NCBI RefSeq assembly: GCF_024679245.1
Contig: NC_090177.1
Span: 22,498,950 to 22,562,949 of the forward strand
Origin: Pseudorasbora parva
Taxonomy: Eukaryota > Chordata > Actinopteri > Cypriniformes > Gobionidae
Direction of reading: 5' to 3'
Length of the DNA: 64,000 bases
Below the pieces are notes generated by a model, which ran no database searches, was not told the DNA's origin, and saw only the letters and a list, made by a program, of their open reading frames with translations. The position numbers and the translations under genes were made by a program. Within the stretch, counting starts at the first letter, position 1. Each line of letters starts with the position of its first letter. Shown here piece after piece: positions 23,100 to 37,073 of the stretch.

Positions 23100-24015
23100 T
23101 GTGGCGCACGTGTGGGAACTGTATTAATAACAGCACTTAGGTTAGCCAAGCACTAACATGAATGACTGATGTAAGTTAACATTAAAGTTTGCAAAACAAA
23201 TCTTGCTTCATCCTTTATTTTTACTCAAAGTAGTAAGAATGGCAGACAATCTGCATTAATAGACAGTATTAGGTAATACTTCAGCCCACAGCTAATTTAC
23301 AAGTATTTCAGTGAGACAGTAATAACGCGAGTTAGCCACTTAGCCAGATACCAACACAATATGAAACACAATAAACTTATTGTAGAGCACATCATCTTCT
23401 CAACATGATGATATCCAGTATCCACATGAATCAGCTGCAGTGTTTGAGGTGGCTCAAATTTTTCCTGGTGTGTGGACGGGCAATATGCTAATGTTTCATT
23501 TTGATATCACAATGAAATGGCTTGCAATTCGTTTAAAAAGCGATTAGTTTAATTCACTAAGAGTCTAATATTTCGTTTTGAGCCAAAAACTTGGTCCTCT
23601 CTCAGATTTAAAACTTTGCAGGATGTTTTCATTCACTAAGAACTATGTTACACACTACACAAGGTGTATTTGTACACAAGGTGATTTTAATAATAAACTG
23701 GGTTATTTTCTTGTAGTGACATCAAAAATAATGTCCGTATCTGACTCAGAGTATTCCAAATGTTACGTCAGTTGTGATGTTAAATAAAGCGTGCACCGTG
23801 TCAGCGGGAGATTTGTGGCTCATATTATCCCTCATGCAGTTACAGAGATGAGATGAGAATACATCTTTACAATTTTCTGGTCTTAAAAGAGTCTGCATTT
23901 GTGATATATGTCCTTATTTCATGCAAAACGCTAGCTCTGGGTGCATTTAAATCTGCTCTGCTTTTTTGTCACCTATCACATATGTGCACTTCAATAAGCC
24001 GACAGAAAGCAGGCT

Positions 24016-24201
24016 AGTGCGTTTACATGCAGAGTGAAATCCGAGTAAGAGGCAAAAAAACGACCTGTCCCGACCGTTTTATGTTTTCGCCGCTTATGAC
24101 CTTACACCGATAAAAGAAAACGGGTTACCGCGTTTACATGACCATGTTCATTGTCGGCTTGTTAGGCATAAACGGCTTAAGAATGTGCATGTAAACGCAC
24201 T
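24016..24201. mobile_element. Short MITE with perfect 16-bp ends
   Basis: AGTGCGTTTACATGCA at the left is the exact reverse complement of TGCATGTAAACGCACT at the right. The interior repeats the GCGTTTACATG motif. It is 186 bases long with no coding capacity. The target duplication is not clear. Confidence 0.75.
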
Positions 24202-26069
24202 CAGTGATATTAAAGTATTAGTGTTTTTAATTGAGAATTTTAATTGAGCAATAGATAAGGGAAAAGAGCATCTAAATGTAAAAATAAAGCAAATGAGCAA
24301 GAGCAAATAATTATTCGATATCAACTTATTTAAACAAACAGACAATCACCAAAATCCATTCCCCAAAAATACAAGTTAAAAAAATAGAAGAGAACTCTAG
24401 TTTAGACCAAGTAATCAAGCCTGGTGTGAAACACTAGGCTAACCTCATCAGACATCATGTCTGACAGTTTCATGCAGACGTGCGAAGACTCCACAAAGCA
24501 ACCGACAGCAAAGCTCTTCCTCACAATAGCCTCACGCCAATGCTCTGCAATAGCTTCCTTTTAGAGAGCGTGTCCGTTCCATCACTGCTCTGATGAAAAA
24601 CTAGGCTTGGTTTGTGCAAGCAAGTCAATTTTCCCTTCTTTGACCCATCCAATGTGTTCACAGGTCTGTGCCTTCGATGAGGGTGTTGCGCGGATAGGAA
24701 AAGAGCTCATCTTCCTTTGACTGAAGCCTCCATGTTTTAATGCGCAACCCAGGGGCCATGGGTCAGCCGCGACAATGCAGCACCCATCAGTGTGCCCTCC
24801 TTCCAAACATCCATTCACCAACACAGCCACATAGACTATTATATAGCCGCCTATTTCCTGCCAATTACATCTGCTGTTCTCCTGTGTGATGACTTCATTG
24901 CATTTTCTGATTAGAAGGGACATTGTGAATGTGTGAACGCTGGGATTGAGGATACTCAAGATACCCCCTCCCTTGCCCCTTGCATCATATATACTGATGG
25001 ATCCATAAACCCCCCTTTCTGACAATCAGTCCTACATTTGGCTATCTGACCCAAGCACCACCCCACCCCCAGCTCCCTCAGGAGAGAGCAGGGGTCATGT
25101 GACTCACCTCTCCAGGCAACAAATTGGCTCCATGTCCCAGTGTTCCGGAGGGCCGTTGCCATGTGACACTCTTCAAAAAGATCCACTGTCACACACGGAA
25201 CACTGGATGATCTCATTCATTCCGAGGTTGTTTGTGACACACAATCTCGGAGGCTCAGAGAAATAGAATTACATGCTGATCGCATGAATGGCTCGTCTCA
25301 GAAGGAAAAAAAAAGCACAAGAAAAGAGGAACATCGATCGGCCGCACACTGAAGAAGATCATTAGACTCATTACGGAATGGTGATTTAGAGGTGTTCGGT
25401 AGACGTGTCTTTCCTTTAGAGCCCTGTACTCAACTCCTGGACTCAATTTTTATACCGCAGTAGTGTAATATGTCTTCCCAACTAGGAACACATTGAACAC
25501 AATCTTAAAACAAAACGACATATCCCTAGGGACTCTTTCACATTGGTTGCGAATTTCAGGTCAATTTTTCCTTCACTCGATAAGCTTTTGGGTCATGAGT
25601 CTGAACTAGCATTCTAGATACAACTGATAACACCACCCTCTAAATACAGCGCACATACGAAGCCATTGTGCTAACCGGAGCTAAAAAAAAAAAAAAAACT
25701 GCTATGGATGAAATACTGAAAATTGGGAATGTGTTTAATATATACACATTTAAACTGCCTTGTAGCATTATTTTAACAGTTTAATTCTTATTATTATTGG
25801 CTTAATCTATAATAATAAGATGAAGAAGGCAACAACTATTGCAGAATCTGCTGCGCCTGCCGCCTGAGGCAATGATGTGATCAATAAGTCGAGGCAATTT
25901 GTGTTACTATGATAATTTAGGGATGTGTAATTGTTATTTAGCTCCTCTATTCCTTCGGTGGCAAAGTCATCACATCCATCCCAAAAAACAAACACCGTTT
26001 TCATGAACAGCTCCCTACATAACACGCTAGCCCAATAACTAATATTTTAAATATGTGACAAGATTAAGG
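24202..26069. other. Unique DNA, no feature recognised
   Basis: A minus-strand open frame of 147 codons (24582-25025) has no family signature and no splice context pointing to a gene. An A run lies at about 25683-25699. Confidence 0.4.
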
Positions 26070-26077
26070 GGCTATAG

Positions 26078-27057
26078 CAGGGTTTCTCAAAGTCTACATT
26101 CAAAGGTCCACATCTAAACTTTCATCAATGTCAAAGGTCCGGAACAATTCATTATTACAAAACTTGGTTTTAATAAACATGCATAACAAATCAACACTTA
26201 GGCCTGTCACGATAACAAATTTCACTGGAAGATAAATTGGCCAATAACTTCTGAGACCATTTTCATCGAAAATAATGATAATGGCATAATATTGCAGGTA
26301 CACCTTTTCAAAGATCAATAAACTTTTTATTTCTAAAGACTATTTAACACTGAAAACGGAAAACATTTTAAACATCCACAATAAATGAACAAAACAACCA
26401 AAAAAATAAAAGCATTAAACTCTCAGTCTGTTAAACAATAAATAAAAACAATAATTATTTTACATTTTTAAATTGTTACATTTATATAGTGCTTTTCTGG
26501 GTCCTGTAAGGGCTTTACATGGAAAGGCGGAATCTCCTCAAACAAAAATTGATGACATGCTTTTCATTTATTTGGCCAAAAAAAATGACAATGTGTATTG
26601 CTATCTGTACAGGAACTTATGTGTCTTTTAGCACACAAAGATTGAACTGAATTATTAACTTGTATTTATCCAATTGCGAACTTCAGTTTAGCTTTACGCC
26701 TTGTTTACACTTGACGTGTCCGCACAACAAAAATGACGTCAATGCGGAGTGCGCGAGGACCCCATTTCGCTTGGTGGTGTGCACGTCAAATTTTGTACGT
26801 TTGCGTGCGGCTCTGCAACCGAAGAAGCACGGGTTCCAGGTGAATCTGGCCGACCATGGCATCTACTCACACAGTCTGCGCATCAAGTATAAACACCTCC
26901 CCAAACGGATGAGGCGCGAAGTCAGCGAGAGAGACGAGGAAAACATACAAGCATGCAAATGGAAATTATCGCTGCCGGAAAAAATTTGTTAATTTTTTTT
27001 ATTTATTGTGTGATTAATTGATTGATTAATTATATAGAGTTAATCAATCAATTATCT

Positions 27058-27132
<75 letters not shown>

Positions 27133-27538
27133 TTTTTTAAATTTCCACTCTTCACAACTTCAACTTCAGCTGGATTGGGGCGAAGTGAACGCATACTTCT
27201 CGGTCCAATCATCTTTGAAAACTCATGCTCATCACCCATCAAAACGATCAAAACCCTCACTGAGGTGAAGTGTCGTCCATGCAATTACCCCGCTCACTGG
27301 GTGTCATGACAACGTCACACAGGACAACTTTAAATGTCTCGTCTTCGCTTTAATTTCGGACCATATCCAAAAAAAAATACTAATGTGTTATAAGTTTAAC
27401 ATGCGTTAATCAAAGTATGAAATCCACACTTAATCCCTTACACAATTAGTGCTCTTGAAATACGAAATGGAGGCAGGTCCGGATTAAATTCCCCCTGGGT
27501 CCAGATCCGGACCGCAGTCCAGACTTTGAGAAGTGCTG
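26078..27538. mobile_element. hAT element, non-autonomous, with target duplication
   Basis: Ends CAGGGTTTCTCAAAGTCTA and CCAGACTTTGAGAAGTGCTG are inverted. They are flanked by GGCTATAG (26070-26077) and GGCTGTAG (27539-27546), an 8-bp duplication with one mismatch. From about 26192 (TAGGCCTGTCACGATAACA) a piece of another repeat seems embedded. An open frame at 26660-26992 has no transposase motif. Confidence 0.8.
27061..27132. repeat. (AT)26(GT)10 microsatellite
   Basis: A pure AT run passing directly into a GT run, inside the hAT element. Confidence 0.97.
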
Positions 27539-27825
27539 GGCTGTAGCAATTACTAAAAAGGGAACCAAAAACATATACTAGAAGTTTTGCTTTTCAGACA
27601 TACTTTGGGAGTCAATGCTTGAAACACAGGGAGGAGGGTTAGACATACAAGGCTTATAATAATAATAATTCAAATGTACAAACAAGCTTAGATGAAACAC
27701 ACGTATATATATTCAAGCAAAAGACAGCATATCTTAAATCTGCAAAACCAGAGTAACCCACGTAATGAGAAGAAGTAAAACAACCTCATCATAAATTTTC
27801 AGGCCTTCAGGCCTATTGTCTAATG

Positions 27826-28019
27826 CAGGGGTGTCCAAACTCGGTCCTGGAGGGCCACTGTCCTGCAGAGTTTAGCTCTAACTTCCCTCAACACACCTGC
27901 CAAGAATTTTCTAGTATCCTAAGTAAGCCCTTGATTAGTTGGTTCAGGTGTTTTTAATTTGGGTTGGAGCTAAGCTTTGCAGGACAGTAGACCTCCAGGA
28001 TCAGGATTAGACACCGCTG
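27826..28019. mobile_element. 194-base hAT MITE with exact 8-bp duplication
   Basis: Left end CAGGGGTGTCCAAACTCGGT and right end GATTAGACACCGCTG form inverted ends. The flanks are identical: GTCTAATG at 27818-27825 and 28020-28027. This is a widespread teleost element. The exact duplication suggests a fairly young insertion. Confidence 0.92.
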
Positions 28020-30068
28020 GTCTAATGTAACCTATTGCTAGGCTAACTATGATTAGCAATGAATTTTAAGAGGCCATTCAAAGGATGGCATACATATCTA
28101 TGGCTGTATATTTGTTTAACGTTTAAGCTAGCTAGCGTTAGTGCGCTGAAGATTGATGACTTTTCACCTATAAAACAGAAACTTGCTGATTTGTACTCGA
28201 TAAAACCAACACACCAGTACATATGTATAGATTATTTTACCTGATATGGAATCTTCAAAGGAATACCTGTGAAGGAATGTCTGCCATTATCTGGTAAAAC
28301 TTTAGTTTTGAACCAAAAGGGCTGTTCCTTCTATTCTGGCAGCCAAAACCACAACAAGACGACATTTTAAAGTCAAAACCTCAAACTTTTAGTGCGCCTG
28401 CTATGAGTTTTTCCTTATGTTTTGCCTCCAGCTAGAGTGGTGATGTCACAGTGACGTAAGCGATTAAGGGTTTCTATTGAAAATCTTGTAGCTTTTACGT
28501 AAAGTAAAAACAGTTTATTTAAACACAACATTTGTCTTGTCACGTACAGAGCAAAGGGATCCATACCAGTAAGCTGGTGGTAGCACTCACACTTGGTTTG
28601 GACAAAGACAGCTGAGAATGTGTGAGGTGAAGACGAGCTCAAAAGTGTGGAGTGGAAGAACAAAACAGACAGATGAAAAAAATACAGACTCAAGGGAGAA
28701 AATTAGAGTGAGTGGGGAGAGAAGAAAAGGTGAATCAGACAGGAAAGCGAGGCAGAGCGAGGAACAGAAGGGTGAAATTACAAAGAATTGAAACCCAAAC
28801 TAGATTTGAAAGAGAATGACAGATAACTTAAAAGAAACCGAGGGGAGGAGAGAGAAAAAGTGCATACAGAAACCGAACCATCAGTCCAGCTGGTAGGATC
28901 CATGTGTATGTTTCCGTGTGACACCCACAGGGGACGTCCCGTCTCCATTGTGCATGATGACCGCTGACCACGGACTGCTGACTGTGGATACCAGCCAGAA
29001 TGCATCTGTAGCCAGGCAGTGACCCAGCCAAAACCAATCCTCCGCTGGGCTTAAAGGAAGTGAGGGGGAACCAGGGGCCGGAGCCAAAATCCTCACAGAC
29101 ATGCCCGCAAGAAGAAGAGACAAAGGACACACACGCCGGCACATTTTAGGAGAGCGGTGCACCATTGCAAGGTCAAAATACCAGGCTGAGTTTGACAGTG
29201 ATGGAGCACCAGCATTCCAGCCAGAGGACGGACAACTGGGAGACCACCGTGGCGCGTCTCTGACCCGTCTGTTGGCCACATGTGCGGATCAATAAGTTGA
29301 CCTGCCGCTCTGTCTACCACCTGCCCACAACAACTCATTCTCTGAGAAAATAGTCGCCCCCTTTACCTCCATCCCACAATCAAATGCTCCTCTTGCTCTT
29401 CATATTTCATAATTTTCCCATCACTCCAGTATCATTTCCACCTCTATCGATCAAAACAGTCTGCCTATAATTGCAAGGTCTATTTAGTGACTCCGTCAGA
29501 GAGTGAAAAACGAGAGGAAGAAAGGAGGAAAGAAAGAAAATGCGTAGTGAAATGAACAAGTGAACTCATCTTACTCAAGACAGTGGCACTTTAGTAAAGG
29601 TTATTGTCTTATAAAAGGCTGAGAGCCTGGAATAATTCACTTGGAAATCAATTTTCATCGCACCATTCATACATTAGCGGGCCATGATGGACAGTGAGAG
29701 AAAATCTACAACCTCCTCTCATTTCCTCTGTCGGTTTCTTTCTCCGTCTTGGCTTTTTTTTTTAACCACATCATGTGCGCTGACCCCCATTTTCATTTCC
29801 ATCGCTTTCATATCAGCTCCGGCGCTTCGTTCTGGCTCATTCAAAAAAAAAAGAAAAAAAAGAATTAACCTGTAGATGAACTGACCCATTCTAAATATCT
29901 CAGAATGACAAAGAACCGGCCACACGCTAATCCTTGTTAACATGCGGTACAAAGTGACACTCAGTGAGGTTCAGTGTGATTGGGTAGAGATCTCCTCCAT
30001 CTGTTCTAGAGCGTTTGGCCCTCAAGTCATTTTTCTCCCCACATACCTGGTATATTTGTGATGCAACC

Positions 30069-30099
<31 letters not shown>

Positions 30100-30569
30100 A
30101 CCATGCAAAAAAATATAATTTACTCTGAAACTATTTCGCTTTGATGTTCATCAATTCCAACTTTTTTTATTTTTCTTTTTTTACAGTTGCACAACATGAC
30201 AATTTGATGCACAAACATCACATTGATTTTATGTGAGGTCACAGGTGTGCTTATTTTACACTTCAAATGCAGCTTACCCAAACATATTTATAATGCATTA
30301 GGGTTCTGAGTCTGTTTTTAACTCAAGAGTTACATATTCAGAAGGTTTTTTTTTTTTTTTTGTTTTTTTGCAATCATGTCAGACTAAGCATTAACTTCTT
30401 ATGAAAAATGTAAAATGTATGTTTATATTTAAATATTTATAATTACTTTATGAATAAATAAGTTGTGTATATACATCCCTTGATTTTGTTATCTATAAAT
30501 TATTTAGAATTTATATGTGAATATATATTTTTTTTCAATAATAATCAAACAAATATAAATGTAAAAAAT

Positions 30570-30665
30570 GGTGCTGTCAATCTATTAAAAAAATAACTAA
30601 TTAATCACACATTTGTTTCTGTAATTAACTGTGATTAATCGCACCAAACATTAAAGGTTTTATTA
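30570..30665. repeat. hAT-like repeat end fragment
   Basis: GGTGCTGTCAATCTATTAAA followed by TGTGATTAATCGCACCAAAC resembles the terminus of a fish repeat whose consensus end is rich in GATTAATCGC. The partner end was not identified. Confidence 0.5.
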
Positions 30666-32711
30666 TGTTTTGCAAATTATGTTAATTTACAAATGTAAAT
30701 GAACTGTTAGCTACCTCTGGCGCAATTACTATTAATTGTCCATTGTCCCTGTAAAAATTACCAATAAAATAAAATACATAAATTTTAAAATACATAGTAC
30801 CTTCACATTTAATCTCCGAAATAAAGTCAAAACAACATAAAGACAGTATATTTTAAATATTAGACTGTACATCTTTTTTTCTAATCACTATGAATGAAGG
30901 CCAGTATCACTGATACCAGTAGTGATGTCTTTATTACATAATTAAATATTTCACAGTGAAGCAATGGATTGTTGGTCCAATTGGTTGAAGGACTTTCCAA
31001 TTGCGTACAGATTCATTTGAAGTATAACCGTTGATCACTCCTCTTGTGCAGTAGAAAATACAGAGCAGACTCCCCAGAACAATGTTCAATATTAAAAGAT
31101 TGAGCTTGGTCTGGTGATAGGCAGACACGGTTGGGACTGGATGCGAGCCGAATTTGATGCTATAAGAGATGTTAAGGTATAGTTGGTTGGTATAGGTTTG
31201 TTTTTTTCCGGACCTTTCAGAAAACTTTAACTCGAACTTTAACTTTAATTTTTTCGAACTATAACTCTACTGACTTCAAACGTGTAGCTTTAAACGTCAC
31301 TTTTTTAAGTCATATATTTAATCACTAGTAAATAAATGCATTTTAACTAAGAGTATGGCCCTTGAGTCTAAAGGGATTCTCCTTTGTGACTAAAGTAGAG
31401 AAGTCAGTAGATTCTAGAGGGAACGCTGATAAAAATGACCGGGATGCCCCTCATTTTCCTGAGGCCAGCTCGTCTTTGTCTGCAGTCACAGATGATGATG
31501 TTGCTGTGTGTGTTCAGGACTTGCTGTTACTGATAGCAGTAATGAGGCCAGCCAGTGTTTATGGGTTAGTGTAAATGTTTAATGTGTTATGCTGATGAAG
31601 CTCCTTTCTCACAAGCCCTCAGAGGGGCAGTGCAGTGTTAAATGCCCACCCAGCAGCCCACCCGCCTCCCCCTTCAGCTCGCCTCCATCCTAAGAAAGCC
31701 AATTACAGCGCTGTATGACAGCACATTCAAAAGTACCAATTAACTCCATCAGTCCTGCTCCTAAACGCATATCAAAACAGGTTCTTAATGGACATCCTGT
31801 TGAATTCGGTCTTCCTCATCCTCTATTTTCCTTCGTCTTGAGACCAGCGTGTCATTAGCACCCCGAAAGGCTCTTTTTATTATTCTCACTGCAGGAGCAG
31901 AACAGTATGTGGTGAGTGCACATAATTGTTTAGCCTGGAGTGCACATAATTAATGAGAGAGTGTGATAACAGTATTGCTTTGTTATATCTCATTCTATTA
32001 AAGAATTAAAAATTAAATTAAGTGATAGATAAATTAAGAGTGAAGCCCTCTTATTCAGTTCTAAGCTTTTTGTTAAAATGCTAATAGTTTGTTGTGCACT
32101 TTCCTTATCAATAAGCCAGGCGTACTCCTTTTTTCTCCGCTGTTATTTTTCGCAGATTTTTTTTTTTTTTTGGTGGTACTACTGCTTGCCGTGAGGGACA
32201 GTAACATCTTCCACTGTACATAAAAAATAAACAAACACAAAACCAATTTGTCCAATTAGTTTCACAATAGAATCGGGTGTGATGTAAGATAATGGGAGAA
32301 TGTGCCGGAATAAACTGAGCTGTACAATGGGCAGATTTCACATCCCTGACAAAATAAACCAAAATAGGCAAAAAGTGATTTTCCAAACACACAGCCTTTG
32401 TTTAATGTCTATGTCTGCCATTGTTTTAGGCATAATATTAGCATGCCGTTTTAAGTGCACATTTGCATAGGCTTTAAATCACTGAATGTTCTATTAATTT
32501 GCATGATGAACACGGCTGCAGCCTGGATTCTCAATTTGAAGCTTGCTCACAGTTAGAATTATGTTTTCTTGTTTACTACCCTTCTCTACATCCCTTTCAG
32601 AAGTTAGCTAGAAAAAAATATGTGTATATATGTTTAATATTTAACCTAAAAAAAACTTTCCAGTTTTCCAGTGTGGAGCACAAAAAGATTCATTTTGAAT
32701 GCTTTATTTTA

Positions 32712-32893
32712 GGGGTTTTCACTATTAACTAGTTCAGTAAACACATATTACTGCCTTATAATATACAATCTACATCCCTTAATACTACCACATACCTAGA
32801 CTTAAACACTACAAAAAAAGACCTCATTAATTATTAATAAGCAGTAAATTAGGAGTGCATTGAGGCAAAAGATCCCCAAACTAAAGTGTTACC
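32712..32893. repeat. Dispersed cyprinid repeat, copy 2 (opposite orientation)
   Basis: Contains TCACTATTAACTAGTTCAGT and ends CCCCAAACTAAAGTGTTACC, the other terminus of the family also found at 6154-6335. Confidence 0.65.
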
Positions 32894-33222
32894 GATTGTT
32901 TTTTAATGCTTGTATTACAATGGATGATGACTGACGCTTTCAAGCTTCAAAAAACATCATAAAGATATCATGAAAGTGGTTTATAAAAATTCACTATATT
33001 CCAAATCCCAAAGCCATTCTCAAAGCTTCAGAGAAAGACCAAATTTAAAGGGATAGCACACCCCAAAAATAAAATTATCCCATGATTTACTCACCCTCAA
33101 GCCCTCCTAGGTGTCTATGACATTCTTCTTTCAGACGAAAACAATCAGAGCTAAATAAAAAATATCATTGCTCTTCCAAGCATTATAATGGAAGCGTCAT
33201 CAATACGCATGCCATGCGTCAG

Positions 33223-33325
<103 letters not shown>

Positions 33326-33326
33326 A

Positions 33327-33420
33327 GACATGTGCCGATTTTCGGTAATGCGATATATCACGATAATGAATATGCACAATATTGTTATGGTGGGCACTTC
33401 AAAATATCGTAAATAATAAT
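33327..33420. repeat. hAT-like left-end fragment
   Basis: GACATGTGCCGATTTTCGGT followed by GATATATCACGATAATGAAT matches the start of a fish repeat with CGATA-rich ends. No right end was found, and the TCTA tract abuts it. Confidence 0.5.
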
Positions 33421-33909
33421 TTATTAACAATTTTTTTTTTTTTAAATAAAAGAATACTTAACCCATCAACCGTTTAAATGCTCAACACCACTGTATTCTG
33501 CCTCAAAGGGACACAGATGTAAATTAGAAGCACATGAAGTGCCGCTCAGTGACAGCAGAGGGCGCTGATGAACTGCAGAATGCAGCGGTACCCCGGAAAC
33601 CCTGCAAACAAAAGCAACCGTGACGTTTTTAAAACAGCCATTTGTTAATGTTGTTCATCACAGCACCAAATACTTAAAGACTTAATAGGCTATTTATAGT
33701 CCTACTAAAACATCTATGTTTTAATCTGGACTACAACATGCCCTAATGATTAGAAATGTTTTGATTATTTGTTATTGTTCAGAAAAACTTTGAGACACTT
33801 CATAGTTAACATGTTAATTAATTATTATCTGACTGACAATGAAAAATACTTATAAAGAATTAATTTTCTAAGTAATGTTATTTTCTTAGTTACTGTTTAA
33901 TAACATTAA

Positions 33910-34466
33910 AGGTCCCGTTCTTAGCGATTCCATCTTTCAAACTTTAGTTAGTGTGTAATGTTGCTGTTAGAGCATAAATAATACCTGTAAAATTATAAAG
34001 CTCAAAGTTCAATGTCAAGCGAGATATTTTATTTAAAAGAAGTTCCCTTTCAAAGCTTACAGCGAAAGGCTGGTTTGGACTACAGCAGGAAGTGCAGGGA
34101 TGTAATGACGTCACTAGAACCGTTTGTTGACTAACCCTCCGCCCACAAGAACACGCAAAATAGGGTGGTCTTCTTGCGCACATTCAGCATCTTGCATCTC
34201 CCCGTTATGGTAAGACTTTCCGGGCAAAGTGCGCTAAGCTGCTGTCCAATCACAACACGGGAAGCGCTGGCCCAATCAGAACTCATTACGTGTTTCTGAA
34301 GGAGGGACTTCATAGAACAAGGAAATCATCCGGCCGTTTTTAGGACAGAGAAAACTGTAAATTGTGTTAAAAATACTGTTTTTTTTAAACACAAAACATG
34401 AACTCATGTTATATTGCACACTGTTAACATAATCAAAGCTTCGAAAAAACGCGAAGAACGGGACCT
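33910..34466. mobile_element. TTAA element (AGGTCCCGTTCTTCGCG family)
   Basis: TTAA at 33906-33909 and 34467-34470 flank AGGTCCCGTTCTTAGCG and CGCGAAGAACGGGACCT, which match at 15 of 17 positions when inverted. It is 557 bases long with no transposase. Confidence 0.88.
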
Positions 34467-34629
34467 TTAAAATCAAAATCAAAAGAACTTTTTTAATGGA
34501 CCTAAGATAAAACTAACAATGATCAGTGTTTCTTAACTAACATTACCAAAAACATCTTTAACATTACCAAAAACATTCTTTATAGCCTAATTCTTTTGCA
34601 CTTTAATCTGTTTGAAAATTTTACTTTTA

Positions 34630-34718
34630 CAGCTCTGGAAAAAATTAAGAGACCACTTAACATTGATTTCTCATTGATTTCTCAATGTTAAGTGGTCTCT
34701 TCATTTTTTACAGAGCTG
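34630..34718. mobile_element. 89-base palindromic Tc1-type MITE
   Basis: TA at both sides. The arms CAGCTCTGGAAAAAATTAAG... and ...TCATTTTTTACAGAGCTG pair over about 40 bases with only a few mismatches, so the whole element is a hairpin. AAGAGACCACTTAACATTGA is in the stem. Confidence 0.88.
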
Positions 34719-35011
34719 TATATATTTACATTAAGTTATTTATATTACAAATATAGTTCTTAAAGCTGTTATGCTATGACTATGATTTAACTATGATAAA
34801 ACAACATCTAATATCAAGTGCATGATTTACTTAAAATGAGAGAATAAAAATGTGAGCACGATTTACTTAAAATGAGGGAACTAATTAGTTAAACGTGCTG
34901 ACGTATCAGTAAGATGTGGGAATACATTTTCTTACGTGCGGGGCTCCTCACATAAGTGTCAATAAATGATGATGATTACTCATTTTATTATTGGGTGAAC
35001 TATCCCTTTAA

Positions 35012-37001
35012 ATATGTATTGGGATAATTCCAACAGAGCAAAGAATTCATGCGTACCACTATTCATATCTGTCATGCTTCCCATTCATTCTCTTTTTTGA
35101 CACCTACAAGATCGCTAGCATTAACAACTACGATGAGTAAGTCAGCATGACAGCCAGAAATATGTCAGCGGCAGAATTAATCAGTGTCGAAGCGCTGATT
35201 GAGATTATGAAGTGTGAGCGGGGGTGGGTGAGGGGTAACTAACAGGATCCTTAAGCGGCAAATCCACACGCTTCTCCTATTTTTACAGTACGCTCCCTCG
35301 CGGCAGGGCTCCTTCCTATAAACGCTGTATTTGTGATGATATCTTTTACACATTTACAAGCATCACGAAAGAACCGTGGGCAAAATAACAGCAGTCTCAG
35401 TATTAGTCACACTCATTGAAATACTACCTATCATAGCCTCACACCAGAAACAGAATGTACTGTATAATGTGAAGAGCTTTGACCCAGCTATCTATGCTCT
35501 GCCACCAACATACACAAAAACATAATTTGGTTGCTGGCAGGTTATCAATGTTTTATAGATCTAGCAACCAGACCTATTAATAAAAAACATATTTAACAAA
35601 AGGCAATACCTAAAAAAATTGCAGTACCAAATGTTGAGAAAACTTGTTTCCGTTGCGATAACATCTAAAATGTTACAAAATAATATAAAATGTTTTGTCT
35701 AGATTTTTTTTGTATTATTTTTTTTATATATATACAATAAAGACAAAACACTAATGCCAAATGGCCAGTAATATAATGTTAATACAACTATATGCCAATT
35801 ATATAATTCACAATTACAATGGCAAATTATGAATATATTATCATAAATATAAAAACAAAGCATATTTCAGAACTGTTATTAGTAAACACTGCAACACAAA
35901 ATAGGAGTATACCAAAGGTATTGCCAGGTTGGATGTGAAAGTATATAAAACATAAAAAAAAGACAACTGCATAATGTAATTTGCACTGTTTCTGGTGCAA
36001 ATAAACATGTTTTCTTTTTTAAATGTCAGATAAAAACATTTTCACGACACAATTACAATGTTAAAACACATTTTGATAAGTTATGGGTGTATATTTCACC
36101 CCAGTTTTTGTAGCTGGGCTGACTGGGCGGTGGTTTTTGGTGACGGATTGTTGGTGGGTGGGGGGAGATCAGGGTCAGGGTGAGCAATTCCCTCACGCCT
36201 GTCTGCTGCCGAAAGCCCCGGCTCCGCCAGGCAATCTAATGGAGACCTCAGACCCATTTGAGCAGACCCCCTGGAGCCTCCCTTCGCACATCAGAGGAAA
36301 CAGTAGTGATGTGTGCATTTAAGCTGGGGAGCAGACATGAGAGAGGAGGGAGGGAGACGAGAAATCAAGAGGGGAAATTATGGACAGGGGCCAGGATTTT
36401 CTATTAATGTACAGCACTAGGGATCATAGACGTCTGCGCACCAGATGGACCCCCACTTAACAAGCAGGGTGGGGGGTGAACCTCAAGCTCTCCCCTTTCT
36501 CTGCCTAAATGATAAACAGTCTTTTACTGCGACCGAGCTCATCTTCACGTCACAGCCACGGTGACCTCTAGGGTCACCGCTCATCATCCGCTCAACACAA
36601 TCAGGCTCATCTCCTAATAGCCATGTACGGTATTGTTCCATCCGTCAACCATAAGGAGACAGGAAATCGATGGGGCATTTGCTACATAAAGCAATTGAAT
36701 ACAGTTATCCATCTACGTAATGATCTCTCGGAGTGTGTGAGTTTGTGTGCGAGTGTGTGGGCAGCAGTATAGATTATGATGTGCTAGAGGGATCTGTAGG
36801 TTGACCTCCACAGGATTTAGGTTTGTGTTTTCATGTCCCTACAACAGCTCTGAAATCAATACAGCTGCTAATAAGCACTGACTGTCAGTGCTGGTGCAGC
36901 TGCACCCTCTTGTGGATAAGCCTGGCAATGCAGTCTGCCTCACGGTACTGAAAAATGTTCATATCACTTGCAAGTTAATCTCAGAGAAAAAGAAAACATC
37001 T

Positions 37002-37041
<40 letters not shown>

Positions 37042-37069
37042 GGGGGGGGTTGTTAAATGATGTATGATG
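35012..37069. other. Unique DNA, no gene recognised
   Basis: 35040-35440 and 36080-36720 are balanced unique sequence; 35540-36060 is AT-rich. One GT/G tract is listed separately. No exon was found. Confidence 0.4.
37004..37049. repeat. (TG)n followed by a G run
   Basis: About 18 TG units then 11 G. Confidence 0.95.
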
Positions 37070-37073
37070 TTAA

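Larger units (their letters stand above)
28028..33044. other. Mostly unique DNA, no gene recognised
   Basis: Includes T runs at 30069-30093 and about 30345-30370 and the repeats listed separately. Overlapping open frames on both strands near 28778-29338 have no domain signature. 31600-31950 is unique, balanced sequence that could include conserved regulatory DNA. Confidence 0.4.

Noticed and set aside
24582..25025. 147-codon minus-strand open frame, considered as a possible agrin NtA exon
   Set aside because: None of the conserved NtA blocks is present and no fitting splice sites were seen.
26660..26992. 110-codon open frame as a gene
   Set aside because: It lies inside a hAT element with a target duplication and shows no protein family features.
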